A stretch of 64,000 nt of DNA, taken from Rossellomorea aquimaris. GTDB lineage: Bacteria > Bacillota > Bacilli > Bacillales > Bacillaceae_B. This document shows positions 50,645-59,738 of the stretch, piece by piece; positions within the stretch are counted from its first letter, which is position 1; every line of letters begins with the position of its first letter. Under the pieces are notes generated by a model. It did not search any database, was not told the DNA's origin, and saw nothing but the letters and a program-made list of their open reading frames with translations. Made by a program: the position numbers and the translations under genes. The stretch is from positions 210,150-274,149 of the forward strand of contig NZ_JXZC01000004.1 of the NCBI RefSeq assembly GCF_000935355.1, in the 5' to 3' direction.

Positions 50645-50752
50645 TTGAAAATAAAATGGGAAAGTTGAAAATAAATGGGCCTGAATTGAAAATAAAATGA
50701 GGAATTTGAAAATAAAAGTGATGAAATTGAAAATAAATTAAGTTTTTGAATC
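50645..50752. repeat. Phased 20/21-bp direct repeat array F in the hmp 3' region
   Basis: Core TTGAAAATAAA begins at 50645, 50665, 50686, 50706 and 50727, with a degenerate sixth at 50746: steps 20, 21, 20, 21, 19. Two-unit spacing is 41 bp. It lies between the hmp stop and the terminator at 50797, so it is probably transcribed. Confidence 0.85.
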
Positions 50753-50796
50753 TACCAACGGCCCAATTTGCCCTCATTTCACCGAAGCAAACAGAA

Positions 50797-50824
50797 AACG
50801 CCAGGAAATCCTGGCGTTTTTTTG
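50797..50824 (+). terminator. hmp terminator, bidirectional
   Basis: AACGCCAGG / CCTGGCGTT stem with an AAAT loop and TTTTTTT; also ends the small gene at 50828. Confidence 0.9.
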
Positions 50825-50827
50825 TAT

Positions 50828-50998
50828 TTATAAGCGATGTTCATCCTCATCCACCCGGTTTTTAAACGCTTCCTGGGTAACAATCAGTTCTTCATCCCCG
50901 GCAGCGTCTTCTGAATGTTTTCTCTCTGGTGCACTATTCTGTGGGAAGTTTCCTGGATGTCCCTTTTTCTTTGAATCGAACGATTTTCCACGTGCCAT
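50828..50998 (-). CDS. Small hydrophilic protein, unknown
   Basis: A 56-residue protein MARGKSFDSKKKGHPGNFPQ followed by an acidic tail (DAAGDEELIVTQEAFKNRVDEDEH). AAAAGGAG lies 8 nt upstream of ATG 50998. The small, charged, spore-protein-like composition is reminiscent of minor spore or stress peptides, but I recognise no family. The terminator at 50797 closes it. Confidence 0.65.
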   Translation of the reverse strand: MARGKSFDSKKKGHPGNFPQNSAPERKHSEDAAGDEELIVTQEAFKNRVDEDEHRL

Positions 50999-51205
50999 GT
51001 CAGCCACTCCTTTTCATCATTGATACAGGTAGTTTTTCCAGCACGTACGAAATTATGTGAGCCGAATTGTCAGAAAATAGACGTATCTGATGCATTCAAA
51101 TCTTCAGCCTTTTGGATATACTAATGGTAACAAGTGGGTACTGATCGATACGTCAAAGACAGACCTTGCCGCGTCCACTTTAGTTTGAAGCAGGAGGGGT
51201 TATGG

Positions 51206-51583
51206 ATGGATTTTTCGATGATCATATCTGAGCAACGGATCAAGAAGGCTTATGAAGAAGGGGAGTTTAAAGAGCTTCCAGGCTTCGGTAAACCTCTTAA
51301 TTTAGACGACGATTTAGGAGTTCCCCAGGAGCTGAAGATGGCCCATCGGATGATGAAGAATGCCGGCTTTACAACGGATGAAATCAAAGTAAAAAAAGAA
51401 ATGATGCGCATAGAAGACTTGATTAAAGCATGCGATGACGACTTGGAGAAGCGGGAGCTGCAAAAGAATCTAAATGAAAACATGCTCAAATACAACGCCA
51501 TGCTTTCCAAGAAGAGAATCAACACAAACGGTTCCTTGTTCAAAAATTATGAGCATAAAATAGAAAACAAGTTGCTGAAATAA
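51206..51583 (+). CDS. DUF1992 domain protein
   Basis: A 125-residue protein whose first 70 residues are the DUF1992 domain (ISEQRIKKAYEEGEFKELPGFGKPLNLDDDLGVPQELK, motif PGxGKPL), related to DnaJ homologue C28. A helical tail follows. Function unknown. ATG 51206 has AGGAGGGG 6 nt upstream; the longer frame to 51134 is untranslated in appearance. Confidence 0.88.
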   Translation: MDFSMIISEQRIKKAYEEGEFKELPGFGKPLNLDDDLGVPQELKMAHRMMKNAGFTTDEIKVKKEMMRIEDLIKACDDDLEKRELQKNLNENMLKYNAMLSKKRINTNGSLFKNYEHKIENKLLK

Positions 51584-51589
51584 CGAATA

Positions 51590-51617
51590 CACCACTTTCG
51601 ACAAGGAAAGTGGTGTT
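51590..51617 (+). terminator. Terminator after DUF1992 gene
   Basis: ACACCACTTTC / GAAAGTGGTGT stem, TTCTTCATTTTTT tail. Confidence 0.8.
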
Positions 51618-51620
51618 TCT

Positions 51621-51806
51621 TCATTTTTTCTCGGGTTCATCTTTAAATAAGAAGAATGAGATCACTCCGGACAAGAGGGCCGCTCCTATGACAATCATGT
51701 TTTTAGCTTCGGAAGGGATCTCAGAGTATCCCTTGCCGAGCATCCAAGTCGCTACCACGGCTACGATAAACATGATGGGGATCATCATGATGATTCTTCG
51801 TTTCAA
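51621..51806 (-). CDS. Small two-helix membrane protein
   Basis: A 61-residue protein, MKRRIIMMIPIMFIVAVVAT plus a second helix (NMIVIGAALLSGVISFFLF) and a KDEPEKK tail. TTG 51806 has AAAGGA 9 nt upstream. Unknown function; two helices with a positively charged N-terminus suggest an inner membrane protein. It overlaps the DUF1992 terminator region, in antisense orientation. Confidence 0.6.
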   Translation of the reverse strand: MKRRIIMMIPIMFIVAVVATWMLGKGYSEIPSEAKNMIVIGAALLSGVISFFLFKDEPEKK

Positions 51807-51854
51807 GGTGCCACATCCTTTAGTACTCTAATGATGCTTTTAGTTTATCATATT

Positions 51855-53336
51855 TTACATCTCCACACTGCGTTGAATTCGCTCTGCGCTTGTGGCGGTA
51901 TCTTGAACATATTTTGCAATCATACGGTTATCACCATGAAGAGTTTCAATGGTGGCGCTTATTTCCTCGAGCCCTGCAGAGGTTTGCTGAATGACGGCTG
52001 CAAGCTCTTTCGTCGATAGCTCAGCCTCTCCGGTTTGTCCTTTTACATCAGCAGCAGTAGAAGTTAAGTGCCGGAACTCGTTTGACAGGTCAGCAAGCTT
52101 TTCACGCAGTGTCGTGAAATACTCTGTTACTTCACCGGTTGCCCCGACATTTTCATCCAGCTTTTCTGAGCTGAGATTCATAATTTCGACAGCAGAAGAG
52201 TTCACTGAGTTAACGGAAGCAAGATTGTCGTTAATACGGGTGGCTGTGTTTCGTGTAATCTCTGCGAGTTTTCGAATCTCATCTGCTACAATACTGAACC
52301 CACGCCCGGCTTCACCTGCCCTTGCCGCCTCGATGGACGCATTTAAAGCGAGCAGATTGGTTTGATCCGTAATGTCTTGAATGCTTCCTATAAACGTATT
52401 TGTTTCTTCTATTTTGCTTGTTAATTCACTGAACGTTTGACGAAGGCCTTCAATAATGTTTTTAAGCTCAATCATGTTTTCCTGCAAGTAAGTGACACGC
52501 TCACTGCCTGACACAGCAATGGAATTCGCTTGATTGGAATGGTCAGTGAGATTGTTTGAAAGCGTGGAAACCTCCTCCATTTTATTCATCGTCGTTTCTG
52601 AAACGGCAGCAATGTTGTTAATCTGATCACTTTGCGTGACGCTACCAGCTGATATTTCATTAACGGCCGTTCTCATTTCATCATGTGAGACGAGGTGGGT
52701 TTGAATCTGCTCGTTTATTTGGTGAATGCTTGCAGAGATGGTCGCTAATTCTTTTTGAAGGAAATTTCGTTGTTCTTCTTTTTTCATGCTTTCGCTTTCT
52801 GTCATGTTGATAAATTCCTGAATCTGCCTGAATTGATTGCGGTTCAAGTGAATCACCACACCAAGGACCGTCCCCAATAGTATATATACAAGGAAAGCCG
52901 GAATAAATAATTCTGAGAAAATCGGGTCGTTTGCAGGTGCAAGAGCTCCATTTAAGATGAATAAAGCGAGTCCTGACCCGTACCCGATACCAAAGATCAC
53001 TGGATTAAAGTGAATGGCACTGATGACAGCCAAAAATAATAAGATGACTAGTTCTGTGGGATTGGATCCTTCTAAAAATAGCCAAATTCCGATGATGGCA
53101 TACACCGTTGGAATGCTGAAATAGACATAAGAATGTGGTTTTTTTAATATTAGTTGCAACACTATGAAGTATGCGGCCAGAATCATGATCTGGGAAGCGA
53201 AAACAGTTACAGCGGTGATTCCTGAGTCATTGATGATGGAATACGTGAGGGCTGCTACCAGGCTGATGGAATACGTGATCAGGAGCAGCAGGTTTTTTCT
53301 TTTACTATCGATTTCTTTCAATTGCTCTGGGGTCAT
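51855..53336 (-). CDS. Methyl-accepting chemotaxis protein with six-helix N-terminus
   Basis: A 493-residue chemoreceptor. The N-terminal half has about six membrane helices with no large extracellular sensor domain (unlike Tar-type), resembling energy- or membrane-sensing transducers. The C-terminal signalling domain contains the MCP tip region [22 protein letters not shown] and helical bundle coiled coils; no C-terminal NWETF-like tether. ATG 53336 with AAAGGAGAG upstream is preferred to 53363. The receptor adjoins motAB, so a motility context is clear; the signal is unknown. Confidence 0.9.
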   Translation of the reverse strand: MTPEQLKEIDSKRKNLLLLITYSISLVAALTYSIINDSGITAVTVFASQIMILAAYFIVLQLILKKPHSYVYFSIPTVYAIIGIWLFLEGSNPTELVILLFLAVISAIHFNPVIFGIGYGSGLALFILNGALAPANDPIFSELFIPAFLVYILLGTVLGVVIHLNRNQFRQIQEFINMTESESMKKEEQRNFLQKELATISASIHQINEQIQTHLVSHDEMRTAVNEISAGSVTQSDQINNIAAVSETTMNKMEEVSTLSNNLTDHSNQANSIAVSGSERVTYLQENMIELKNIIEGLRQTFSELTSKIEETNTFIGSIQDITDQTNLLALNASIEAARAGEAGRGFSIVADEIRKLAEITRNTATRINDNLASVNSVNSSAVEIMNLSSEKLDENVGATGEVTEYFTTLREKLADLSNEFRHLTSTAADVKGQTGEAELSTKELAAVIQQTSAGLEEISATIETLHGDNRMIAKYVQDTATSAERIQRSVEM

Positions 53337-53513
53337 GACGTTTCTCTCCTTTAATAGTGACACCTGTATAATACATATATCGACAAAAACAGGCAGTGCT
53401 TCATAACATTTTACGGTAATTTATAAGAAAATTTTGAATGCTTCTACGTCTCAATAATTAGAAGTTCCATCCGATAATAGTAGTAGACTACGATGAGTAA
53501 GGTGGAGCGATCG

Positions 53514-54305
53514 ATGGATAAGACGTCTTTAATAGGAGTCATTTTAGGATTGATAGCGGTTGGAGTGGGGATGGTTTTCAAGGGAGTGAGCCCCGTTGCC
53601 TTACTGAACCCTGCAGCCATTTTAATTATTTTACTTGGAACAGTGGCAGCTGTGACCATTGCCTTTCCTACCCATGAAATCAAGAAGGTACCGAAACTAT
53701 TCGGCATACTGTTTAAAGAACAAAAACTGCAGGACCCGAAACACACAATTCAATTTTTCTCCCAATTAGCAGACCTGGCACGAAAAGAAGGACTGCTTGC
53801 ACTCGAAGCCCAAACCCAGGAGGTAGAGGATCCTTTTTTGAGGGACGGACTTTCATTAGCAGTTGATGGTCAAAGTGCTGATTATATACGGGATGTTCTG
53901 CATGAAGAAATTGATGCCATGGAAGAGAGACATAGTGCCGGAGCGCTCATTTTTACACAGGCGGGGACCTATGCACCGACCCTCGGTGTGCTTGGAGCGG
54001 TAATTGGACTTATTGCGGCCCTCAGTCACATGGACAATACGGATGAGCTTGGTTACGCCATTTCAGCGGCCTTCGTTGCAACGCTTCTGGGTATATTCAC
54101 CGGATACGTTCTTTGGCATCCATTTGCCAACAAGCTGAAGCGAAAGTCAAAGCGTGAAGCTCAGATGAAAATGATGATGGTAGAAGGGATTTTATCGATA
54201 ATTGAAGGTGAATCTCCACGCGTGATTGAACAGAAGCTGGCGTCCTATTTACCGGCAAGTGAGCGGATTTTATTACTTAAGGGGGATGAGGATGAGGCGG
54301 CGTAA
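53514..54305 (+). CDS. motA: Flagellar motor stator protein MotA
   Basis: Proton-channel stator subunit of 263 residues, very like B. subtilis MotA (MDKTSLIGVILGLIAVGVGM, HSAGALIFTQAGTYAPTLGVLGAVIGLIAALSHMDN). Four membrane helices; the cytoplasmic loop carries charged residues that contact FliG, and the two conserved prolines of helices 3-4 (YAPTLG; LWHPFANK) are present. ATG 53514, with AAGGTGGAG upstream, is the start. Overlaps motB by 14 nt. A GGGACGGACT match at 53842 falls in natural coding (FLRDGLS). Confidence 0.95.
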   Translation: MDKTSLIGVILGLIAVGVGMVFKGVSPVALLNPAAILIILLGTVAAVTIAFPTHEIKKVPKLFGILFKEQKLQDPKHTIQFFSQLADLARKEGLLALEAQTQEVEDPFLRDGLSLAVDGQSADYIRDVLHEEIDAMEERHSAGALIFTQAGTYAPTLGVLGAVIGLIAALSHMDNTDELGYAISAAFVATLLGIFTGYVLWHPFANKLKRKSKREAQMKMMMVEGILSIIEGESPRVIEQKLASYLPASERILLLKGDEDEAA

Positions 54306-55083
54306 GAAGAAACATGACGACGAGCATATGGACGAGTCCTGGCTGATTCCATACGCCGATCTGCTGACGTTGTTACTGGCTCTTTTTATCGTGCTCTATG
54401 CGTCAAGCTCTGTGGACGCACAAAAATTCAGGGAACTTTCCCAGGTGTTCAGTGAAATCTTCACCGGAGGGACCGGAATGATGGAGTATCCCAGCCCCGT
54501 AGCACCTCAGCAGTCGAGCGATCAGAAAATCAAAGAGGCAGCCTCCTCAGGCAATGATGAGGAAAAAGAAAAGGAATTAAGTAAGGAAGAGCTTGATAAT
54601 CAGGCTTTTCGAAAGGATCAGGAAGAGTTAAGAGGAATTCAGGAAAAAATAAATCAGTATATCAAAACGAATAATCTGGAGGTTCAATTCGTAACGAAGC
54701 TTACCGATGAAGGATTGCTTCTCACGATCCGGGACAATGTATTATTCGACTCGGGGTCGGCCATAGTCCAAGGCAGTGACCTGAGCGTCGCTGGTGAATT
54801 ATCGGCACTCCTTGAAATGAATCCTCCACGGAATATTATCATCAGCGGTCACACGGACAACGTGCCGATCAGTAATGCGGAATACGATTCAAACTGGGAG
54901 CTGAGCGTCATGCGGGCGGTCAATTTCATGAAGATCATTTTGGACAATCCGAAGCTTGATCCCCAGTGGTTCAGTGCAAAAGGGTTCGGGGAATTTGAAC
55001 CGATTGCCGACAATGGAACACCAGAAGGCCGGGGACAAAACCGCAGGGTGGAAGTGTTGATTCTGCCAAGGGTATCACAATAA
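54292..55083 (+). CDS. motB: Flagellar motor stator protein MotB
   Basis: Peptidoglycan-anchoring stator subunit of 263 residues. A basic N-terminus is followed by the proton-channel helix with the essential Asp23 (WLIPYADLLTLLLALF), a plug/linker with many Glu/Lys, and the C-terminal OmpA-like domain (IIISGHTDNVPI, RGQNRRVEVLIL). The Tyr at the second position before Asp (YAD) marks the H+ type, as in B. subtilis MotB. ATG 54292 has GGGGG 6 nt upstream, inside motA, so translation is coupled. A terminator follows. Confidence 0.95.
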   Translation: MRRRKKKHDDEHMDESWLIPYADLLTLLLALFIVLYASSSVDAQKFRELSQVFSEIFTGGTGMMEYPSPVAPQQSSDQKIKEAASSGNDEEKEKELSKEELDNQAFRKDQEELRGIQEKINQYIKTNNLEVQFVTKLTDEGLLLTIRDNVLFDSGSAIVQGSDLSVAGELSALLEMNPPRNIIISGHTDNVPISNAEYDSNWELSVMRAVNFMKIILDNPKLDPQWFSAKGFGEFEPIADNGTPEGRGQNRRVEVLILPRVSQ

Positions 55084-55087
55084 AGAA

Positions 55088-55123
55088 ATGATCTGCAGAC
55101 ACAAGTTGTCTGCAGATTTTTTG
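55088..55123 (+). terminator. motAB terminator
   Basis: ATCTGCAGAC / GTCTGCAGAT stem, short loop, TTTTTTG. Confidence 0.92.
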
Positions 55124-55437
55124 TTGGGCAGAAGTTGGCGTATTTCCGGGGAAATGAACAGGTTTTGTCGAATGGAAACACTTCCCAAACCAACTCAAAT
55201 AGGTTTACCAATTAATCCACCCTCACCCTTCCTCATTTTCAAACAAAATGTTTCACACCATCCAAATTAGGGAAAAGTTTGAAAAAGCTTTTAGAAGTAG
55301 TGGCTAATTTTTCAGGAAAATGGTTTTCATATATGAGGACGGAGGGCATTATACATACTTTTGCACGATCATTTACGTCTGGCCCAATCAGCGATTCCAA
55401 ACCTTAGCCACTGCCTCTACTTAAAGGAGGAGCACGA
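55124..55437. other. Intergenic region before the AGCS symporter
   Basis: About 310 bp without a gene. A possible long-range pairing AGTGGCTAA (near 55298) with TTAGCCACT (near 55404) hints at a structured leader, but no riboswitch class is recognised. Confidence 0.35.
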
Positions 55438-56829
55438 TTGGATACTTTTTTTGACATCATAGGTAAAATTTCGGCATGGTTATGGGGGCCACCATTAATC
55501 ATTGTCCTGGGTGCAACGGGTTTGTACCTGACATTTTTATTGAAATTCATTCAATTTCGCTATCCTCTCTACATATTCAAGCAGACGGTAGGGAGCGTTT
55601 TTAAGAAACCGAAAGGCGAAGGAACGGTGACGCCGTTGCAGGCCTTGACGTCGGCTCTATCGTCCACCATCGGGGCAGCGAATATTGTCGGTGTACCGGC
55701 AGCGATCATGTTTGGTGGGCCGGGAGCTGTTTTCTGGATGTGGGTGATTGCCTTAATTGGAATGGCCCTTAAGTTTTCTGAGAGTGTACTTGCGGTTCGC
55801 TATAGGGAGAAGAACGAAAAGGGAGAATATGTTGGCGGTCCCATGTACTACATGACGAAAGGGTTAAACATGAGATGGCTCGGTGTATGGTTCGCATTTG
55901 CCCTTATGATCGAGCTGATTCCGAGTGTGATGGTGCAGGGGAATGCTGTGGCATCAACGGTAGAAGAAACATTTAATGTAGATGGACTTTTCACGGGCAT
56001 TGCTGTTGCACTCATAGTTGTTTTAATTGTATTTGGTGGAATAAAGCGAATTGGTAAAGTGACGGAAATATTTGTCCCGTTCATGGCTCTGATCTATGTA
56101 GGAAGTGCATTGGTCATCCTTTTTATGAACATTGATGCAGTGCCGGAATTCTTCAGTCTGATTCTGTCGAACGCATTTCAACCCATGTCTGCAATGGGAG
56201 GGTTCGCCGGGGTAGCAGTGGCTGAGACGATCCGTTGGGGATTTGCCCGTGGGTTATATTCCAATGAGGCAGGACTTGGAACTGCGCCGATTGCCCATGC
56301 GGCGGCACAAACCGATCATCCCGTCAGACAGGGACTTTGGGCGATTGTAGGAATCGTGATTGATACAATCATTGTCTGTACAGCAACGGCCTTCGTCGTG
56401 TTATCTTCAGGGGTTTGGACAGCAGAAAATGCACTGGATGACCCATCAGCCCTTACGACAGAAGCATTCACGAGTTATTTCGGGGAATTTGGTGGAATCC
56501 TCGTGACGATTTCACTGATTTTCTTCGTACTATCGACGATTATCGTGATTGTCTTTTATGGGGCAAAGCAGGCGGAATTCCTATTTGGCTATAAAGCATC
56601 ACAGGGGATCAAGGTTGTTTATACGGTTGCGATCGTACTTGGTTCAGTAGGTGCGGCAAAAGTCATTTGGCAATTCCTTGACTTAGCGCTTGCAGCCATC
56701 TTGATTCCGAATATCATTGCGGTTCTTCTTTTAAGTAAAGAAGTGAAGAGGCTTACTCAAGAATTCTTTACGTCGGAGGAGTATTACTTGAAAGACACTG
56801 GAAAGGTTAAGGAAAAGAAAATCTCATAG
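55438..56829 (+). CDS. AGCS alanine/glycine:cation symporter
   Basis: Sodium:alanine symporter family protein of 463 residues, about 10-11 helices. Family stretches: ALTSALSSTIGAANIVGVPAAI, GPGAVFWMWVIALIGMALKFSESVLAVRYRE and RWGFARGLYSNEAGLGTAPIAHAAAQ. It imports alanine, glycine or a related amino acid with Na+. TTG 55438 has AAAGGAGG 7 nt upstream. Terminator at 56833. No operon partner. Confidence 0.92.
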   Translation: MDTFFDIIGKISAWLWGPPLIIVLGATGLYLTFLLKFIQFRYPLYIFKQTVGSVFKKPKGEGTVTPLQALTSALSSTIGAANIVGVPAAIMFGGPGAVFWMWVIALIGMALKFSESVLAVRYREKNEKGEYVGGPMYYMTKGLNMRWLGVWFAFALMIELIPSVMVQGNAVASTVEETFNVDGLFTGIAVALIVVLIVFGGIKRIGKVTEIFVPFMALIYVGSALVILFMNIDAVPEFFSLILSNAFQPMSAMGGFAGVAVAETIRWGFARGLYSNEAGLGTAPIAHAAAQTDHPVRQGLWAIVGIVIDTIIVCTATAFVVLSSGVWTAENALDDPSALTTEAFTSYFGEFGGILVTISLIFFVLSTIIVIVFYGAKQAEFLFGYKASQGIKVVYTVAIVLGSVGAAKVIWQFLDLALAAILIPNIIAVLLLSKEVKRLTQEFFTSEEYYLKDTGKVKEKKIS

Positions 56830-56832
56830 TTC

Positions 56833-56874
56833 AAAAGACTTGTTTTTCCGAGAGGGAGGGCAAGTCTTTTTTGT
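56833..56874 (+). terminator. Terminator after AGCS gene
   Basis: AAAAGACTTG / CAAGTCTTTT stem with a large GC-poor loop, TTTTTT tail. Confidence 0.8.
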
Positions 56875-56938
56875 GTGTAATTCTGACTGTACTGCGTATT
56901 TCGAAGCATTTTTCGGTTGTGGATGATTATGGAATTAG

Positions 56939-57020
56939 TGATAATGATTTTCATTTAGTTGTTGACTCCCCTTGAAATCTTACTGTAATATAGGCTTGTG
57001 TTAATTGATAATGATTTTCA
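56939..57020 (+). promoter_or_regulatory. Two Fur boxes flanking the ycl promoter
   Basis: TGATAATGATTTTCA at 56939-56953 and again at 57006-57020, each one mismatch from the 7-1-7 Fur consensus. Between them TTGACT (56962-56967), an 18-bp spacer and TAATAT (56986-56991). Iron-loaded Fur would block this promoter from both sides. Confidence 0.9.
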
Positions 57021-57067
57021 ATATCAATGACATTCAGTTAAAATCAATGAAAGTTTTGGGGATAGTC

Positions 57068-58018
57068 ATGAAACAACGTAACCTTATTATTGCGCTCATC
57101 GTGCTGTCACTCCTGTCTTTATTTGTAGGAGTGAGCCATATTACACCGATGGATTTACTGCAATTTCAATCCGAAGAAACACAGATTTTTCTCATCAGTC
57201 GATTACCGAGATTGCTGGCAATCTTACTTGCCGGTGCGGGTATGAGCATTGCAGGGTTGATCATGCAAAGCTTGAGTCGAAACAAGTTCGTATCCCCTAC
57301 GACAGTGGGTACCATAGATGCTGCCAGGCTGGGAATCCTTGTATCGATGATTGTGTTTGTGAATGCCTCAATACTTGAGAAGATGATTGTTGCCTTTGCA
57401 TTTGCGTTAGCCGGCACGTTGCTTTTTATGCAAATACTCGATCGAATCAAGTTCAAGGATGCAGTCTTTATTCCCCTCGTCGGGTTGATGCTTGGGAATG
57501 TGTTATCTTCGGTGACAACGTTTTTTGCCTACAAGGCAAATGTGATTCAAAATATGGCAGCCTGGCTGCAGGGTGATTTTTCATTGATCATGAAAGGTCG
57601 ATATGAACTTTTATACATAAGCATTCCCATTATGATCATTGCCTATCTTTATGCAAATAGGTTTACTGTCGCCGGGATGGGGGAGGACTTCTCCAAGAAT
57701 CTGGGTGTTTCTTATCGCAGGATAGTGAATATTGGCCTCGTGCTGGTCGCGCTCATTACGGTGACAGTCGTCTTGACCGTCGGGATGATTCCATTCCTGG
57801 GGTTGATCATACCCAATATCGTTTCCATCTTCAAAGGAGATCACTTACAGAAGACATTGCCACATACGGCCTTACTTGGAGCCATCTTCCTTCTCGTCTG
57901 TGATATTTTAGGCCGGGTAATCATCTACCCGTATGAAATCTCAATCAGTTTAATGGTTGGGATCATCGGCAGTGCCATCTTCTTATACTTGCTGGTAAGG
58001 AGGAAGGCATATGCGTAA
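57068..58018 (+). CDS. yclN: Siderophore ABC transporter permease YclN
   Basis: FecCD-family permease, 316 residues and about nine to ten helices, one of two subunits of the petrobactin-type Fe-siderophore importer. Typical: LISRLPRLLAILLAGAGMSIAGLIMQSLSRNKFVSPTT and GMIPFLGLIIPNIVS (coupling helix PFLGLIIPN). It closely resembles B. subtilis YclN. ATG 57068 has GGGGAT upstream; the longer frame overlaps the second Fur box and is not translated. It overlaps yclO by 8 nt. Confidence 0.93.
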   Translation: MKQRNLIIALIVLSLLSLFVGVSHITPMDLLQFQSEETQIFLISRLPRLLAILLAGAGMSIAGLIMQSLSRNKFVSPTTVGTIDAARLGILVSMIVFVNASILEKMIVAFAFALAGTLLFMQILDRIKFKDAVFIPLVGLMLGNVLSSVTTFFAYKANVIQNMAAWLQGDFSLIMKGRYELLYISIPIMIIAYLYANRFTVAGMGEDFSKNLGVSYRRIVNIGLVLVALITVTVVLTVGMIPFLGLIIPNIVSIFKGDHLQKTLPHTALLGAIFLLVCDILGRVIIYPYEISISLMVGIIGSAIFLYLLVRRKAYA

Positions 58019-58961
58019 TCGGTGGAAAATGCTTGTTTTACTAGTCGTTGCCCTATTGTTTTGTGGGATCTATTTATTCTACGGGCTAAATGAAAGCTAC
58101 GATTATGCACTGCCTCGACGGGGGATGAAGGTGCTTGCAATGGTTATTACGGGAGTCGCGATTGCCTATTCAACGGTCGTGTTTCAAACGATCACACATA
58201 ATCGGATTTTAACACCGAGTATTATGGGGCTTGATTCTCTTTATCTCCTTCTTCAAACAGGTATCATTTTCTTCTTGGGCTCGGATCACATGCTTGTCAT
58301 AAACAAGAATATTAACTTCTTAGTATCCGTTGCAGCCATGATTTCATTTGCTCTTATCCTGTATCAATTATTATTCCGCCATAGTAATCAACCAATCTAC
58401 TTTTTATTGCTGATTGGAATCATTGTTGGCACATTCTTTGGGAGCATCACCACATTCCTGCAAGTGTTGATAGATCCCAATGAATTTTTAATGGTTCAGG
58501 ATAAGATGTTTGCGAGTTTCAATAACATGAATGCGGATCTGGTTTGGCTCGCCCTTATCATTGTCACCATCGTGATGATGTTTGGCTGGAGAAAGATCCA
58601 TTACCTGGATGTCATGTCATTGGGAAGGGCGATGTCCATGAATCTGGGTGTGCCTTATGACCGAATGGTGCGTTCTATGCTGGTGATTTCATCTGTACTC
58701 ATTGCTGTTTCAACCGCCCTGGTCGGTCCGATCACCTTTTTCGGGTTGATTGTCGCAAACTTAGCTTATCAATTCTTTCGGACCTACAAACATAGCATTT
58801 TCATTACCGGTGCGAGTTTGATGAGTGTCATTGCCCTCGTTGGCGGACAGTGGGTGGTAGAACGGATTTTTACGTTTTCCACGACTCTAAGCGTGATTGT
58901 GAACTTCATCGGAGGATTGTACTTTATATATCTTTTGTTAAAGGAGAGTAAAGCCAAATGA
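58011..58961 (+). CDS. yclO: Siderophore ABC transporter permease YclO
   Basis: Second FecCD permease, 316 residues. Helix 1 follows RNRWKMLVLLVVALLFC; family motifs ALPRRGMKVLAMVITGVAIAYSTVVFQ and TFFGLIVANLAYQF (coupling helix) are present. It forms the membrane channel with YclN. ATG 58011 lies within the yclN end, and the stop overlaps the ATPase start (ATGA), giving tight translational coupling. Substrate by analogy is a catecholate/petrobactin type siderophore. Confidence 0.93.
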   Translation: MRNRWKMLVLLVVALLFCGIYLFYGLNESYDYALPRRGMKVLAMVITGVAIAYSTVVFQTITHNRILTPSIMGLDSLYLLLQTGIIFFLGSDHMLVINKNINFLVSVAAMISFALILYQLLFRHSNQPIYFLLLIGIIVGTFFGSITTFLQVLIDPNEFLMVQDKMFASFNNMNADLVWLALIIVTIVMMFGWRKIHYLDVMSLGRAMSMNLGVPYDRMVRSMLVISSVLIAVSTALVGPITFFGLIVANLAYQFFRTYKHSIFITGASLMSVIALVGGQWVVERIFTFSTTLSVIVNFIGGLYFIYLLLKESKAK

Positions 58962-59719
58962 TACACATTCGAGGGCTGTCCAAGTTTTACGGGAAAAAGC
59001 TGGTGGTAGAAGACGTGACCGTCACGATTCAGCCTGGTCAAATCACTTCGTTCATTGGACCGAATGGTGCCGGAAAGTCGACCCTTTTATCAATGGTAAG
59101 CCGTCTGCTCGATTCAGATAGTGGTGAAATCATACTGGATCAGGCCGATCTCAGGAAAATGAATTCAGACGACCTTGCCAAAAAAATCGCGATCTTAAAG
59201 CAATCGAACTTTCTTAACGTCCGATTGACCGTGAGAGAACTGGTCTCGTTTGGTCGATTTCCGTATTCGAAAGGCCGACTAAACGAAGAGGATGAGAGAG
59301 TGGTAAATCAAGCATTGGACTATATGAATCTAGTGGACTTGGAGGGGAACTACTTAGAAGAATTATCCGGTGGGCAAAGGCAGAGGGCATTCATTGCCAT
59401 GGTCATCGCCCAGGATACCGATTATATTCTCCTGGATGAACCCCTGAACAATCTGGATATGAAGCATTCGGTCCAGATCATGAAGATTCTGCGCAGATTA
59501 GTGGATGACCTGGGAAAGACGGTCGTCATCGTCCTTCATGACATTAATTTTGCCTCTGTGTATTCAGACAGAATCGTAGCGATGAAAAACGGAAAGGCCA
59601 TTAGAGAAGGTTCAACCAATACCATCATACAAACCCAAATATTGAAGGAAATCTATGATATGGATATTCCTGTGCAACAGATGAATGACAATCGGATTTG
59701 TGTTTATTTTAATTCATAA
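58958..59719 (+). CDS. yclP: Siderophore ABC transporter ATPase YclP
   Basis: ATP-binding subunit of 253 residues. Walker A GPNGAGKST, Q-loop LKQSNF, signature LSGGQRQRAF and Walker B YILLDEPLNNLDMKHS with the H-loop VLHDIN are intact. It powers YclNO. ATG 58958 overlaps the yclO stop (ATGA). The substrate-binding protein gene follows 19 nt downstream. Confidence 0.95.
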   Translation: MIHIRGLSKFYGKKLVVEDVTVTIQPGQITSFIGPNGAGKSTLLSMVSRLLDSDSGEIILDQADLRKMNSDDLAKKIAILKQSNFLNVRLTVRELVSFGRFPYSKGRLNEEDERVVNQALDYMNLVDLEGNYLEELSGGQRQRAFIAMVIAQDTDYILLDEPLNNLDMKHSVQIMKILRRLVDDLGKTVVIVLHDINFASVYSDRIVAMKNGKAIREGSTNTIIQTQILKEIYDMDIPVQQMNDNRICVYFNS

Positions 59720-59738
59720 AAAAAGAGGAGAAAAGAAA

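Noticed and set aside
24391..50752. The phased arrays read as CRISPR arrays or spacers
   Set aside because: Units are 20-21 bp, cores differ between arrays and are degenerate, spacers are too short, and no cas genes are present.
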